Positions 31,839 to 40,229 of a DNA stretch of 64,000 nt are shown piece after piece. Under the pieces are notes generated by a model. That model was not told the origin of the DNA. It saw only the letters and a program-made list of their open reading frames with translations, and made no database searches. Numbering within the stretch: position 1 is the first letter of the stretch; each line of letters starts with the position of its first letter. The position numbers were made by a program, and so were the translations under genes. The DNA comes from Ascarosepion bandense (taxonomy: Eukaryota; Mollusca; Cephalopoda; Sepiida; Sepiidae): the NCBI GenBank assembly GCA_037127315.1, contig JBBBDQ010000230.1:182501-246500 (forward strand), in the 5' to 3' direction.

Positions 31839-31986
31839 TTGGACTTTGATGAAAGAGAATGAAATGTATATAGAACCATGCATGTTCGCACCTCGTCACC
31901 TGAAGCGAACGAATCACAAAGGTCTGTTCGGAATAAAAGAGCCGTCATTCAATCAGGACTACCAACAGCAGCAACAACAAAATAAT
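31839..31986 (+). other. Candidate isolated coding exon (hypothetical)
   Basis: A splice-acceptor-like cattttattgtttcag (31823-31838) precedes an open frame without repeats: it reads WTLMKENEMYIEPCMFAPRH (about 31840-31899), then a basic and glycine-containing segment, and ends in a run of six glutamines coded by mixed CAG/CAA (about 31963-31980). A GT follows AATAAT at 31987 but fits the donor consensus poorly (gtatgc). The frame is also open a little upstream, so it could be a chance ORF. I recognise no family. If real it would be an internal exon of a host gene whose introns hold the surrounding repeats. Confidence 0.3.
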
Positions 31987-31989
31987 GTA

Positions 31990-32033
<44 letters not shown>

Positions 32034-32107
32034 TTTCTCTATTTCTCTGTATATATATATATATATACAGGAAAAGAAAGAAAATGATATATAGATATAT
32101 AGATATA

Positions 32108-32326
32108 TATAACACCAAAGATGAAATGAAGGTAAAGATTATGACAGCATTCACTTACATAAAGAGGAGTCTTTCTCGAAGCGTTGCAGAAAATTCTGAA
32201 GTCAATTTTCTTGACTAGTTTCCCTCTTTGGTATTTCGAAATATTTTTGTGTAACTTCTGATAAATATACCATTTAATGATATTTTCATTTTTCATAATT
32301 TAGTCGACAATTTATCCGTCGCACCA
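32108..32326 (+). pseudogene. mariner-like transposase C-terminus with terminal repeat
   Basis: Plus-strand frame reads NTKDEMKVKIMTAFTYIKRS then LSRSVAENSEVNFLD (32108-32216), matching the C-terminal end of mariner-family transposases. About 90 bases later comes agtcgacaatttatccgtcg / cacc (32302-32325), the reverse complement of the end at 36232. Next to it is (TA)n, consistent with TA target sites. Everything upstream of the C-terminus is missing or replaced by microsatellite. Confidence 0.75.
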
Positions 32327-32329
32327 TAA

Positions 32330-32330
<1 letters not shown>

Positions 32331-32372
<42 letters not shown>
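32331..32372. repeat. (TA)n-(TG)n microsatellite
   Basis: TA run followed by about 22 bases of TG. Confidence 0.95.
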
Positions 32373-32389
32373 CTGTGTATTTGTGCAAC

Positions 32390-32475
32390 AATCTCTCTTT
32401 TATACAGGTTTCTTTGAAAATGACAGACAAACTTAATGATAATACCTTGACTCTCATTTTCAATGAAACCTTTAT
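32390..32475 (-). repeat. Fragment of the 37290/47110 repeat
   Basis: The stretch tacaggtttctttgaaaatg / acagacaa is the reverse complement of the caggtttcatgaaaatgaca-type block at the end of the repeats at 37290-37510 and 47110-47310. Confidence 0.45.
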
Positions 32476-32479
32476 TTAT

Positions 32480-33384
32480 ATATATAAAAAGAAATCTGTG
32501 AATCTGTGTGTGACTGTTCCTTATGCACACCTATATTTTTTAAGCTATGCCATTCAAACTTTCTAGCAGCACATATCTACGGGGAAGCCAGGTCGACACA
32601 TACTTTTTGAGTTTAAGTTCAGCAATTTTCCCTTTCGCACTTTTTGACCAATTAAGCCGATTGTTTACATTTGCACTGTAAACAACAACGATCTTAGAAT
32701 GTTGCTAAATTACGTCACAGAAATCAAATCACAAGTGTCAAACTCGACTAAAATATTTTTTATTTAAAAAAAAGCTTTTATATTTAATTTTTATTCCAAC
32801 GTTTTAAAAATTCATTTGGTCAACAAAAATATCTGAGTATTTTTCCTCATAATTTTGAAACAAAAGAAATATTTAAAAAATGTTTTTTGAAACAAAAATG
32901 AAATAGGTAGAAAAAGTGCCAATGGTTAATTTAATTAATTAAGTTTTTCTTTTTTCAGATTTAATATTTCATACTTCAGAAAATAAAATTAAAAAAAAAT
33001 AAAGCTGTTTTTCGCTAAATATTTCATGAAGGAAATCAACTGTCTTTAATTTGTGTGGCATTAATGTAACATCTTCCTCTAAAATTAAATGTCTACGTTT
33101 TTAAATATTATTCGAAAATTTCTGAACTGAGAGCGTCATAGTTTTTATATTTCTAAATTCAGTAAAACAAAATAAATAATTTTTATTTTTATGTTAAAGT
33201 CATTTAGTCAACAAAAAATGTAAATATTTTCCTCCTCAATTTTGAAACAAAAACAAACGCAATGTTGTTTACAATGTCACACAAAACATCAAAGCAAGTT
33301 TACGCAATATACTTCCCTCACTGGCATCTTCTCCTACTTCTAAAATGTTCTGAGTTGGACGGGCAACCCCGGGCTATGATGCGA

Positions 33385-33385
<1 letters not shown>
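32480..33385 (+). mobile_element. Possible second Helitron-like family
   Basis: The 3' end gggcaaccccgggctatgat / gcgag (33361-33385) lines up with the agcaacgccgggctatactg / ctag terminus of the other Helitron-like copies, with CGAG replacing CTAG. The interior is different and AT-rich, with no frame. The 5' end is not fixed. Confidence 0.4.

Positions 33386-33386
<1 letters not shown>

Positions 33387-33429
<43 letters not shown>
33387..33429. repeat. (TA)n microsatellite
   Basis: About 43 bases of alternating TA. Confidence 0.95.
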
Positions 33430-33433
<4 letters not shown>

Positions 33434-34840
33434 GTGCAGCAATATACCCCGTGAACTAAGAAAACAAGCCATTGAATTTCTGATAAAAAAAATAACCCAG
33501 AAATACTCCCCACACATTCACAAAAGAATTAAGAATTTATTATACGAAGTATATAACTGATTTTAAACAACAATTTCTTCCAATTTAACAAGGAAAATTA
33601 TATACAACCAACAGGTACCAAAAATGGAACTGATGCATACAAAAGTCACCCTAGCCTATCTAAAAGAAAACCTACACAACCAAATACGACATAAATATGA
33701 GGAAGACATAAAAACAGAATTCACTAAATCACGGAAGAGATTCCTAGATGACTGTTTTATTTTTTGAAATCAACATGTGTAGACATAAAAAAAAACTACA
33801 CAATATACTGCAACACTTGCACCCCAAAATCAAATTCACGTTGGAATATAGTCATAAAGAATTACCGTTCCTAGACATACTCATAAAAAAGAAAAGAATT
33901 AGATCCTCACCGACATTTACCACAAATCTACAGACACCCAACAATACCTCCACTTCAAGAGTCACCATTCTGAAAACTGTTTAAAATCCATCCCCTATTC
34001 CCTGGCTCGACAAATTTGCACAATAGTAGCTGACGAAACCCTTCGTAAAATACACCAAAAAGAACTACAAAAAATATTACAAATAAGATAAAATAATCCA
34101 CTAATAAACAACTAGCAGAAAAAAACCATTAGATTCCTTAAAATACCATTAGATTCCTTAAAATACCATTAGATTCCTTAAAATACCATTAATTAGTATT
34201 TATTTCGTTAAAATACCATTAGATTCCCTCCGGAATCCAAAAGAACAAGAAAAACATGAAAAAAAGTAGAAAACATTCTAGCATACGTTCCCACACACAA
34301 CAAAACAAAGCAGAATTATTCACAAAAATCAAAACACAAACGGAATTACTCAACGAAAATGACAAAATAAAGGAAATCTTAAAGACAACTAAAATAATTA
34401 AGAGCAAAGGCCAGCCCCCCAAATTTAAAAGATATCCTAATCTCATCAAACATTCGAACAGCCCACAGCACAGGGGGTTATAAAATGCAAGAAAAAAAAA
34501 GATGCGAGCTATAAGACATAATAATATAAGGAAAAAACTTCAAGTTCAAAATCTCATCTACATTCGAAATAAAATCGGCTCTGAGCTGCAACTCGAAAAA
34601 TGTAGCTAAGATATACGTGGGAGCGACAAAATGCTTGAATAATATGGTATCTCTTCATAAAAGTAATATCAAAGTATTAATTACCAGGAAATTGTATGTC
34701 TCCCAACATTTGCATGAATGCAGTGAGGGGAAATTCAAAGTAATACCTATCTGACAAAATGCAGATTAGGACACACTAATAATGCAGGAAGAAAGATTCA
34801 TAACAAGCAGGGAAAAAGCAGAAAAATACATTTACAAACA
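33430..34840 (+). pseudogene. Penelope-like element, second family (RT + GIY-YIG), broken
   Basis: Plus-strand frames give Penelope-type RT blocks: FNKENYIQPTGTKNG-like (about 33585-33625), TLAYLKENLHNQIRHKYEED (about 33646-33706), RKRFLDDCFIF (about 33734-33765, the catalytic DD box), LHNILQHLHPKIKFTLEYSH (33795-33855), KELPFLDILIKKK (33855-33895), and a C-terminal stretch FTKIKTQTELLNENDKIKEI (34318-34378). After it comes a GIY-YIG-like domain: IYVGATKCLNN, VSLHKSNIKV and HLHECSEGKFKVIPI (about 34612-34750). The divergence from the element at 1-2052 shows a separate family. Stops, frameshifts and a 21-bp repeat expansion (34121-34222) break it. Confidence 0.85.
34121..34222 (+). repeat. 21-bp tandem repeat inside Penelope-like RT
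   Basis: The unit ccattagattccttaaaata is repeated about three times, with a further interrupted copy after 34200. The flanking code (ANTRKTI.IP / PLNILRNP-type) shows the unit arose from the element's own coding DNA. Confidence 0.85.
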
Positions 34841-34844
34841 CACA

Positions 34845-35025
34845 AACTTATACATACACACACACATACACAAGCACTCACGCCAAATTTAAATGGTAAC
34901 CCTAAACAATAAAAAGAAAGACACACAAACACAAACACATATACATACATATACACACACATGCATACATACACACATAAATACACGAACACACCAAATT
35001 CAAATGGTAACCCCAAAAAATAAAA
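34845..35025. repeat. (CA)n/(CATA)n-rich region with a direct repeat
   Basis: The block ccaaatttaaatggtaaccc / taaacaataaaaag (34883-34916) is repeated at 34996-35028, separated by CA/CATA repeats. Confidence 0.75.
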
Positions 35026-35169
35026 AGAACTTGATGACCCATAAAAACAATTCTAGACATTCCTACATAAGGAAGGCGCCTATAAGAGAAATTTAACGTG
35101 CTAATGTTGAAAACCTTAACCCAAAATCCTTTCAAGTTGTGGTAAGCATTTGATTCATTTATCTTTTTA

Positions 35170-35869
35170 CTAGCAGTATAGCCCGGTGTTGCGCGGGTGT
35201 GATGAAAGCTTTAAAACTAATCCATGGTCCTGGAGCTCAGACTCTATGGACGTTGGCACGAAAGACTAAAAAGCAATAGTTGTTTCCAGTTGAAGCGAAA
35301 CCGTATACTGAAAGAATGGATGTAAGTTAAATTTTGATTTCCTAGTATCGATATCAAATACGTTTTTTTCACCGTAAACTGAATTTTGAAGGCTAAATCA
35401 GTCCTCCGAGTAAATGGTATCATGGCTGAAACTAAGAACTACAATTATACCTACTTAGAGCCAAACCCGAAGCAAAAACTAAAATAAAAAGGATGAAAAA
35501 AAATGCAGACATACAAGCAGATAAACAGACACACACACAAACATCGTGCCTTATATATATATATTATCCATTTTCTACACTATTCTAAGAACTGCAACCT
35601 TGAAACTTCCGAATATCGTTTCTTATGTCTTTGTCTATGAGTGTATCAAATTTGATTAACATCGGCCCACTCCTTCTATAACCCGATCTTTTCGATTATC
35701 GATTTTCGATATTTATCGGGCTACCTCGACACAAAACCGAGCTAAGAACACTCGCAGACGCTTATAGTACAACTGTGTAAATTTTCAAGAAAATCGTTTT
35801 GGAGTCTGTAGGTAATGGACACACACGCACACATACAGACACAAATTTCTATTTGTAAATAAGTTTACA
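35170..35869 (-). mobile_element. Non-autonomous Helitron-like element
   Basis: Minus-strand copy of the family at 4979-5626. Its 3' end reads gcaacaccgggctatactgc / tag (35190-35170) with an A (T on the element strand) beyond; the 5' end near 35869 is tgtaaacttatttacaaata, with the canonical TC altered to TG. Has the same gctccaggaccatggattag block. No frame. Confidence 0.65.
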
Positions 35870-36175
35870 TTTATTCATTTATCTGTTTATCTATTTATAC
35901 ATGTGCTGATGTGAAAAACCACAAACCTTTCAACCGGCTAACATTTTATTTTATTTTATTTTATTTGATATTACTTACTTTCACTTACTGACTTATTTAT
36001 AAACAACACCCTGGCCCTCAGAAACAAAAGTCAAGTTTAGACTCGAAATATGTGTAGCGTCACCAATACCATTATAGCAAAAATGTATCATAAAATTTAT
36101 AATAACAACAACAATAAATATGCACTTTAAACAAAACGTTCACGGCGTCTCACACATTTTATTCTCTCTCTTTCG

Positions 36176-36178
<3 letters not shown>
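35870..36178. other. DNA without recognised feature
   Basis: A (TTTTA)n run at 35948-35969. Nothing else recognised. Confidence 0.45.

Positions 36179-36231
<53 letters not shown>
36179..36231. repeat. (TA)n microsatellite
   Basis: About 52 bases; the mariner-like terminus begins directly at its end. Confidence 0.95.
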
Positions 36232-36232
<1 letters not shown>

Positions 36233-37020
36233 GGTGCGATGGATAAATCGTCGACTAAATTATGAAAAATGAAAATATCGTTTTAAAGGGTATATTTATC
36301 AAAAATTACACAAAAATATTTCGAAATACCAAAGAGGGAAACTAGTCAAGAAAACCGACTTCAGAATTTTATGCAACTCTTCGAGAGAGAATCCTGTTTA
36401 TGTAAGTGAATGCTGTCATAATCTTCAGCTTCATTTTATCTTTGGTGTTACAAGAAGTTTGTTGGTCTCTTGCTCGGCCTCCTCACAAATAAGAACCAAA
36501 ACGGTTACAGTCTGGGGAGTTAGGTGATCAAATTTTAGGGGTGATGTGGTTGCAGAAAATGCCTGAGAGCCATTACTGTGTTCTAGTGCTTGCTCGTTAT
36601 AGTACAGTGTCCTATTGCTAGGCATAAGGTCTTCCAGCAGCCACCCCATTGACAAGTGGCAGCACTACCCACTCAAAGCACTTGATGTAGGCCTCTTTGT
36701 TTAGTCTGAGGCCCGAAACGATAAATTTGGGAGTCTTTTCTTGTCAGAACGTAATCACTATTAGACTTATGAAACTCTTTTTGAATACTATGCACTTTCC
36801 TCAGATTGACACTCAAACACACTGAAATGATCTCATTGAAGATAGGGGTATGTATGCCAAGCAGTAAAGAATGTCGTTTTCATTTTTTCCGGCGGAATAA
36901 AATGCATCATTGAGCTTATTTTCTTAACTGGCACTGGGCAGTAAACAAAATCACAAACAAACAATGCGCATGCTCGAAATTAAAAAAAATAATATGGCGA
37001 AAATTTACCCATCACCACCT
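36232..37020 (-). pseudogene. mariner-like element, 3' part
   Basis: Begins at the terminal repeat cggtgcgatggataaatcgt / cgac (36232-36255) directly after (TA)n. On the minus strand the transposase C-terminus reads CNTKDKMKLKIMTAFTYIN (about 36450-36395); upstream, frames give SPQTVTVLVLICEEAEQETN-type sequence (about 36525-36460), and a segment near 36720-36690 matches the conserved region before the last catalytic residue. Frameshifts separate the blocks. The block around 36780-36990 has a diverged counterpart at 48760-48990. The second terminal repeat was not found. Confidence 0.7.
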
Positions 37021-37024
37021 GTAC

Positions 37025-37285
37025 ACAGATAATGCATCAATCTGAACTAAATTAATGAATAATAATCTAATTAGAAAAAAATATTGAGTCTATCAAAAGG
37101 TTTATTAGATCTCATTTAAACACACACACACACGGATACCCACCAAACCCTATCCGTGACATAAATACACATACAATAAAAATAGACTACAAATAATTAA
37201 TAAAAACAAAAACCCAACGTTCAATAACATTAACTACGAACACGGTAACAACACGCTAATCGTGTACAGTACAAAACACATGCAC
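37025..37285. other. AT-rich DNA, (CA)n near 37118
   Basis: No recognised feature besides a short CA run. Confidence 0.45.
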
Positions 37286-37289
37286 TATA

Positions 37290-37510
37290 CCATATCATGC
37301 CCAACGACTTACATTCTGTTACACGTAAAATAACATTCACTCTCGAAAATGGCGTAAAGTATAGCCGAAAGCGCTCGGATAAATAAAATATTTGGACCAT
37401 TTTTATATAATTTATATCCTGAAAAGAAAAAAATAATATCATATGAAAAATTAGAAAAAAACTTAACAATGTCACCTTCTCTGTCATTTTTACTGAAACC
37501 TGCATATATA
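37290..37510 (+). repeat. Dispersed repeat, copy 1 (possibly a Penelope-like 3' end)
   Basis: Matches 47110-47310: ttcactctcgaaaatggcgt, tatagccgaaagcgctcgga, cctgaaaagaaaaaaataat and ctgtcatttttactgaaacc. The gccgaaagcgctc block resembles hairpins at ends of Penelope-type elements. Confidence 0.55.
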
Positions 37511-37674
37511 TATGCGGATGAAAATTTATGCTTTTATCCGTCGAGAGAGCATTTGGAGAAATGTTAGATATTAAAAATAGTAGCTACTCACAGGTATTTA
37601 TGCATTGTTCTTTAGCATTGAATTGAACACTCTTGGCTAACTATCTACGTTTATATGACAATATAAAGAATGGG

Positions 37675-38148
37675 TGTTGTATATCAATAAACAGACAAAC
37701 ACGGGTGTATATAAAAATATATGACTTATATTTTTATTGATGAACGATGGACCGTGTAGCCTAGTGAACAGAGAGTGAGAGAGCGCGCTTCTAAGGGTTG
37801 ACGGATTGCGTACCCCACAATAGCAGCATGCTATTGGGGGCAGCTGTGAACTGCCTTCCTTCGTGTTCTGTGGTTCTGCTCAGACTCGTCTCTCTGACTG
37901 GCGAATCCGTGTTTTCGCAGTCTTTATATATCTTCCAAAACCGGGACTTGTTTCTTCCGGCTTTGCCTTGATCACGCGACGCCCACGCGACGCTTACGTA
38001 ATTCTCAGAGACACCTGTTCTGTTTGCCTCTTGTAGCCATTTCCGCTACTGCCGGAAATAAGGTCAAACAACCATCCGTTCCTTTCAACGGCCGGAAAAC
38101 GCCCCCGCTTCCTCACTTCCTCGGGTGGGCCTAGATTGTTATATTACA
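37675..38148 (-). mobile_element. Solo LTR (474 bp) with TGGG target duplication
   Basis: Minus-strand copy of the LTR at 14179-14644, from tgttgtatatcaataaacag at the left to the inner taacaatctaggcccaccc / TGTAATA end at 38148. It is flanked by TGGG on both sides (37671-37674 and 38149-38152). Promoter-like tatata and aataaa are in the expected order on the minus strand. Different target duplications show that the two LTRs are independent insertions. Confidence 0.9.
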
Positions 38149-38204
38149 TGGGAAATAGGCACAAACAGATAAAACGATAAAAAGAAAAAATATAAACACA
38201 CTGG

Positions 38205-38205
38205 A

Positions 38206-38245
<40 letters not shown>

Positions 38246-38261
38246 AAATGGGCATGAACAC

Positions 38262-38314
<53 letters not shown>

Positions 38315-38332
38315 CTGACTGACTGATACTAC

Positions 38333-38372
<40 letters not shown>

Positions 38373-38388
38373 AAATGGGCATGAACAC

Positions 38389-38424
<36 letters not shown>

Positions 38425-38445
38425 GAAATGGGCATGAACACTGGC

Positions 38446-38497
<52 letters not shown>

Positions 38498-38513
38498 AAA
38501 TGGGCATAAACAC

Positions 38514-38550
<37 letters not shown>

Positions 38551-38603
38551 CTGACTGACATAGATAGATAGATAGATAGATAGATAAAAATGGGCATGAA
38601 CAC

Positions 38604-38637
<34 letters not shown>
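38205..38637 (-). repeat. (GATA)n higher-order array
   Basis: Runs of 7-13 GATA units separated by a conserved spacer aaaaatgggcatgaacacat (about 38244, 38370, 38500, 38587; a variant with ctgg at 38430). The spacer plus a GATA run forms the higher-order unit. Long I/Y/L/S-rich frames on the minus strand (up to 167 codons) only reflect the tetranucleotide. Confidence 0.95.
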
Positions 38638-38638
<1 letters not shown>

Positions 38639-38639
38639 T

Positions 38640-39184
38640 TCATTCATTCATTCATTCAAACTTAGTATAAATCTATGACTACTGGGAAAGGTTGTATTTT
38701 CTGTTATGTTTCAGTTTTTGATGTTCATTTCTTCACCTTTTCATTGATTATTTTTCGATTCTTTTACTTTTTGTGTTGCAGGGGCGGTGCATAGTTTTTG
38801 TTTCGTATTTTCTACGACTTTAATTACTTATGAGGGATCTATTATTAAAGCCTGATAACACAAATGCTGAAGGCGCCATTTTCCTGTAGTATTTCTTTCA
38901 TAAAACATTGCTGTGTTCTAATTCAGTCGCCCGTTCGAGATTTCTCTTTTATTTATTCTTTTTCGGTTTGCGGATCTTTTATTCTACGACAGAATTTCCA
39001 TAGCTGACATTTTTATATTATTTTCTTTCTTTCTTTCCTCTTCCTTTGTTTCCTTGTTTCTTTCTTTCGTGCAAACATTACTGCTATATTGCTTTCTTTT
39101 TCATGCTTAATTTTGTCAGATATTTACATTTCCACAATTCTTTCTTTCTTTATTTTTCCTTTCTTTTTCTTCTACTATCATTTT

Positions 39185-39216
<32 letters not shown>

Positions 39217-39268
39217 TTTGCCATAATTTTCCGTTCTTTTTGTATTAAATTTCATTACCCCAAATCGG
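38640..39268. other. DNA turning into TTTC-rich tract
   Basis: From about 39020 the plus strand is TTTC-rich with (TTTC)n at 39187-39217. No gene. Confidence 0.6.
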
Positions 39269-39269
39269 A

Positions 39270-39572
39270 TGTACGTTGTGGTGCAGTGAATATTGACTCG
39301 GTACTATAAATCGAGGAGCCGTAGTTCGAATTCCAGTTGAATTCCTTGCATTCATTTATGCACAAATACCCCTGGGAAAGGTATGAATCCGTCTCTCCCC
39401 TCCAGTTACGGGTTAAATAATGGGACATATTCGGTTCAATAATCTTGGCTAGCAACCGCAGAAAGTAATGGCAACCTTACTGCGGGAAAATAAAAATTTG
39501 CCCAGTCAGTCATGTCTCTTTCGAGACATGATCGCCCATGCGTGTATCAAGTATGGCACTTAACTGACTGAT
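39270..39572 (+). mobile_element. tRNA-derived SINE
   Basis: The head gttgtggtgcagtgaatatt (A-box-like) and ccgtagttcgaattccagtt (B box) precede a body with gcacaaatacccctgggaaa, gcagaaagtaatggcaacct and a tail hairpin gtctctttcgagacatgatc, ending cttaactgactga. Copies: 61800-62096 (+), 62230-62368/63078-63245 (-) and 14880-15112 (-). Confidence 0.8.
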
Positions 39573-39574
39573 CC

Positions 39575-40225
39575 CAAATCGTTCTTTTTCATTACTTTCT
39601 TTTTTTCTTCATTTGCGATCATTTTCTTTTAATTTCCTCTTTTTTTTTAATTTAAATTTTCATGATTCTTCGTTTTTTTCATCCTTTCTCGATTTTTCTG
39701 TCTTTTTTCACTATCAATATTTACATTTCTTTCCTCTTTGATAATTTGATTGTAATGGAATCCACAGTCCTTATCGCCTATGTGGACTGACTATATTAGT
39801 AGCCATCTATTGTGGGCATAGGAAATACCTGTGACTTCGGCAGTTATAGCCTGTCATCAGATTCCCTGTTTTGCCATAGTATATTTTCTTAAAATATAAC
39901 TTTATTTTTTCGTCTATGCACGTGCTGTTGTTCTTTCAATCGAGTAAAATCTTGTCTGTTTGAAAACTCTTCAAAGGATACAACATAATTTTCGTTTTTG
40001 TTATTCTTTGATATATTTTTCTAACTTTATATTTTTGTCATTTTGTCTCAATCATCGTTTTCCTTTCTCTACTCATTCTTAATTTTCATTTCCCGCATCT
40101 TCGCTTATTCTTTCTTTCTTTCTTTCTTTCCTTCTTTCTTTCTTTCTTTCTTTCCATAATATTCCGTTCATTTTTTTCTTAATTTTCATTTCCAACATTC
40201 TTTATTTATTCGTCCTTTTTTTTTT
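39575..40225. repeat. TTTC-rich tandem repeat region, left of LINE
   Basis: Units of (TTTC)n followed by ccataatattccgttcattt and cattctttatttattcgtcc. The last unit (40155-40212) is cut by the LINE's poly-A tail; its other side resumes at about 43217. Confidence 0.75.
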
Positions 40226-40229
40226 TTTA

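Noticed and set aside
34798..35135. Cys/Val-rich minus-strand frames over (CA)n
   Set aside because: Low-complexity translation of CA/CATA repeats next to the Penelope-like element.
38139..38647. Long Y/L/S/I-rich reading frames up to 167 codons
   Set aside because: They are translations of the (GATA)n array in three frames; no non-repetitive residues support a protein.
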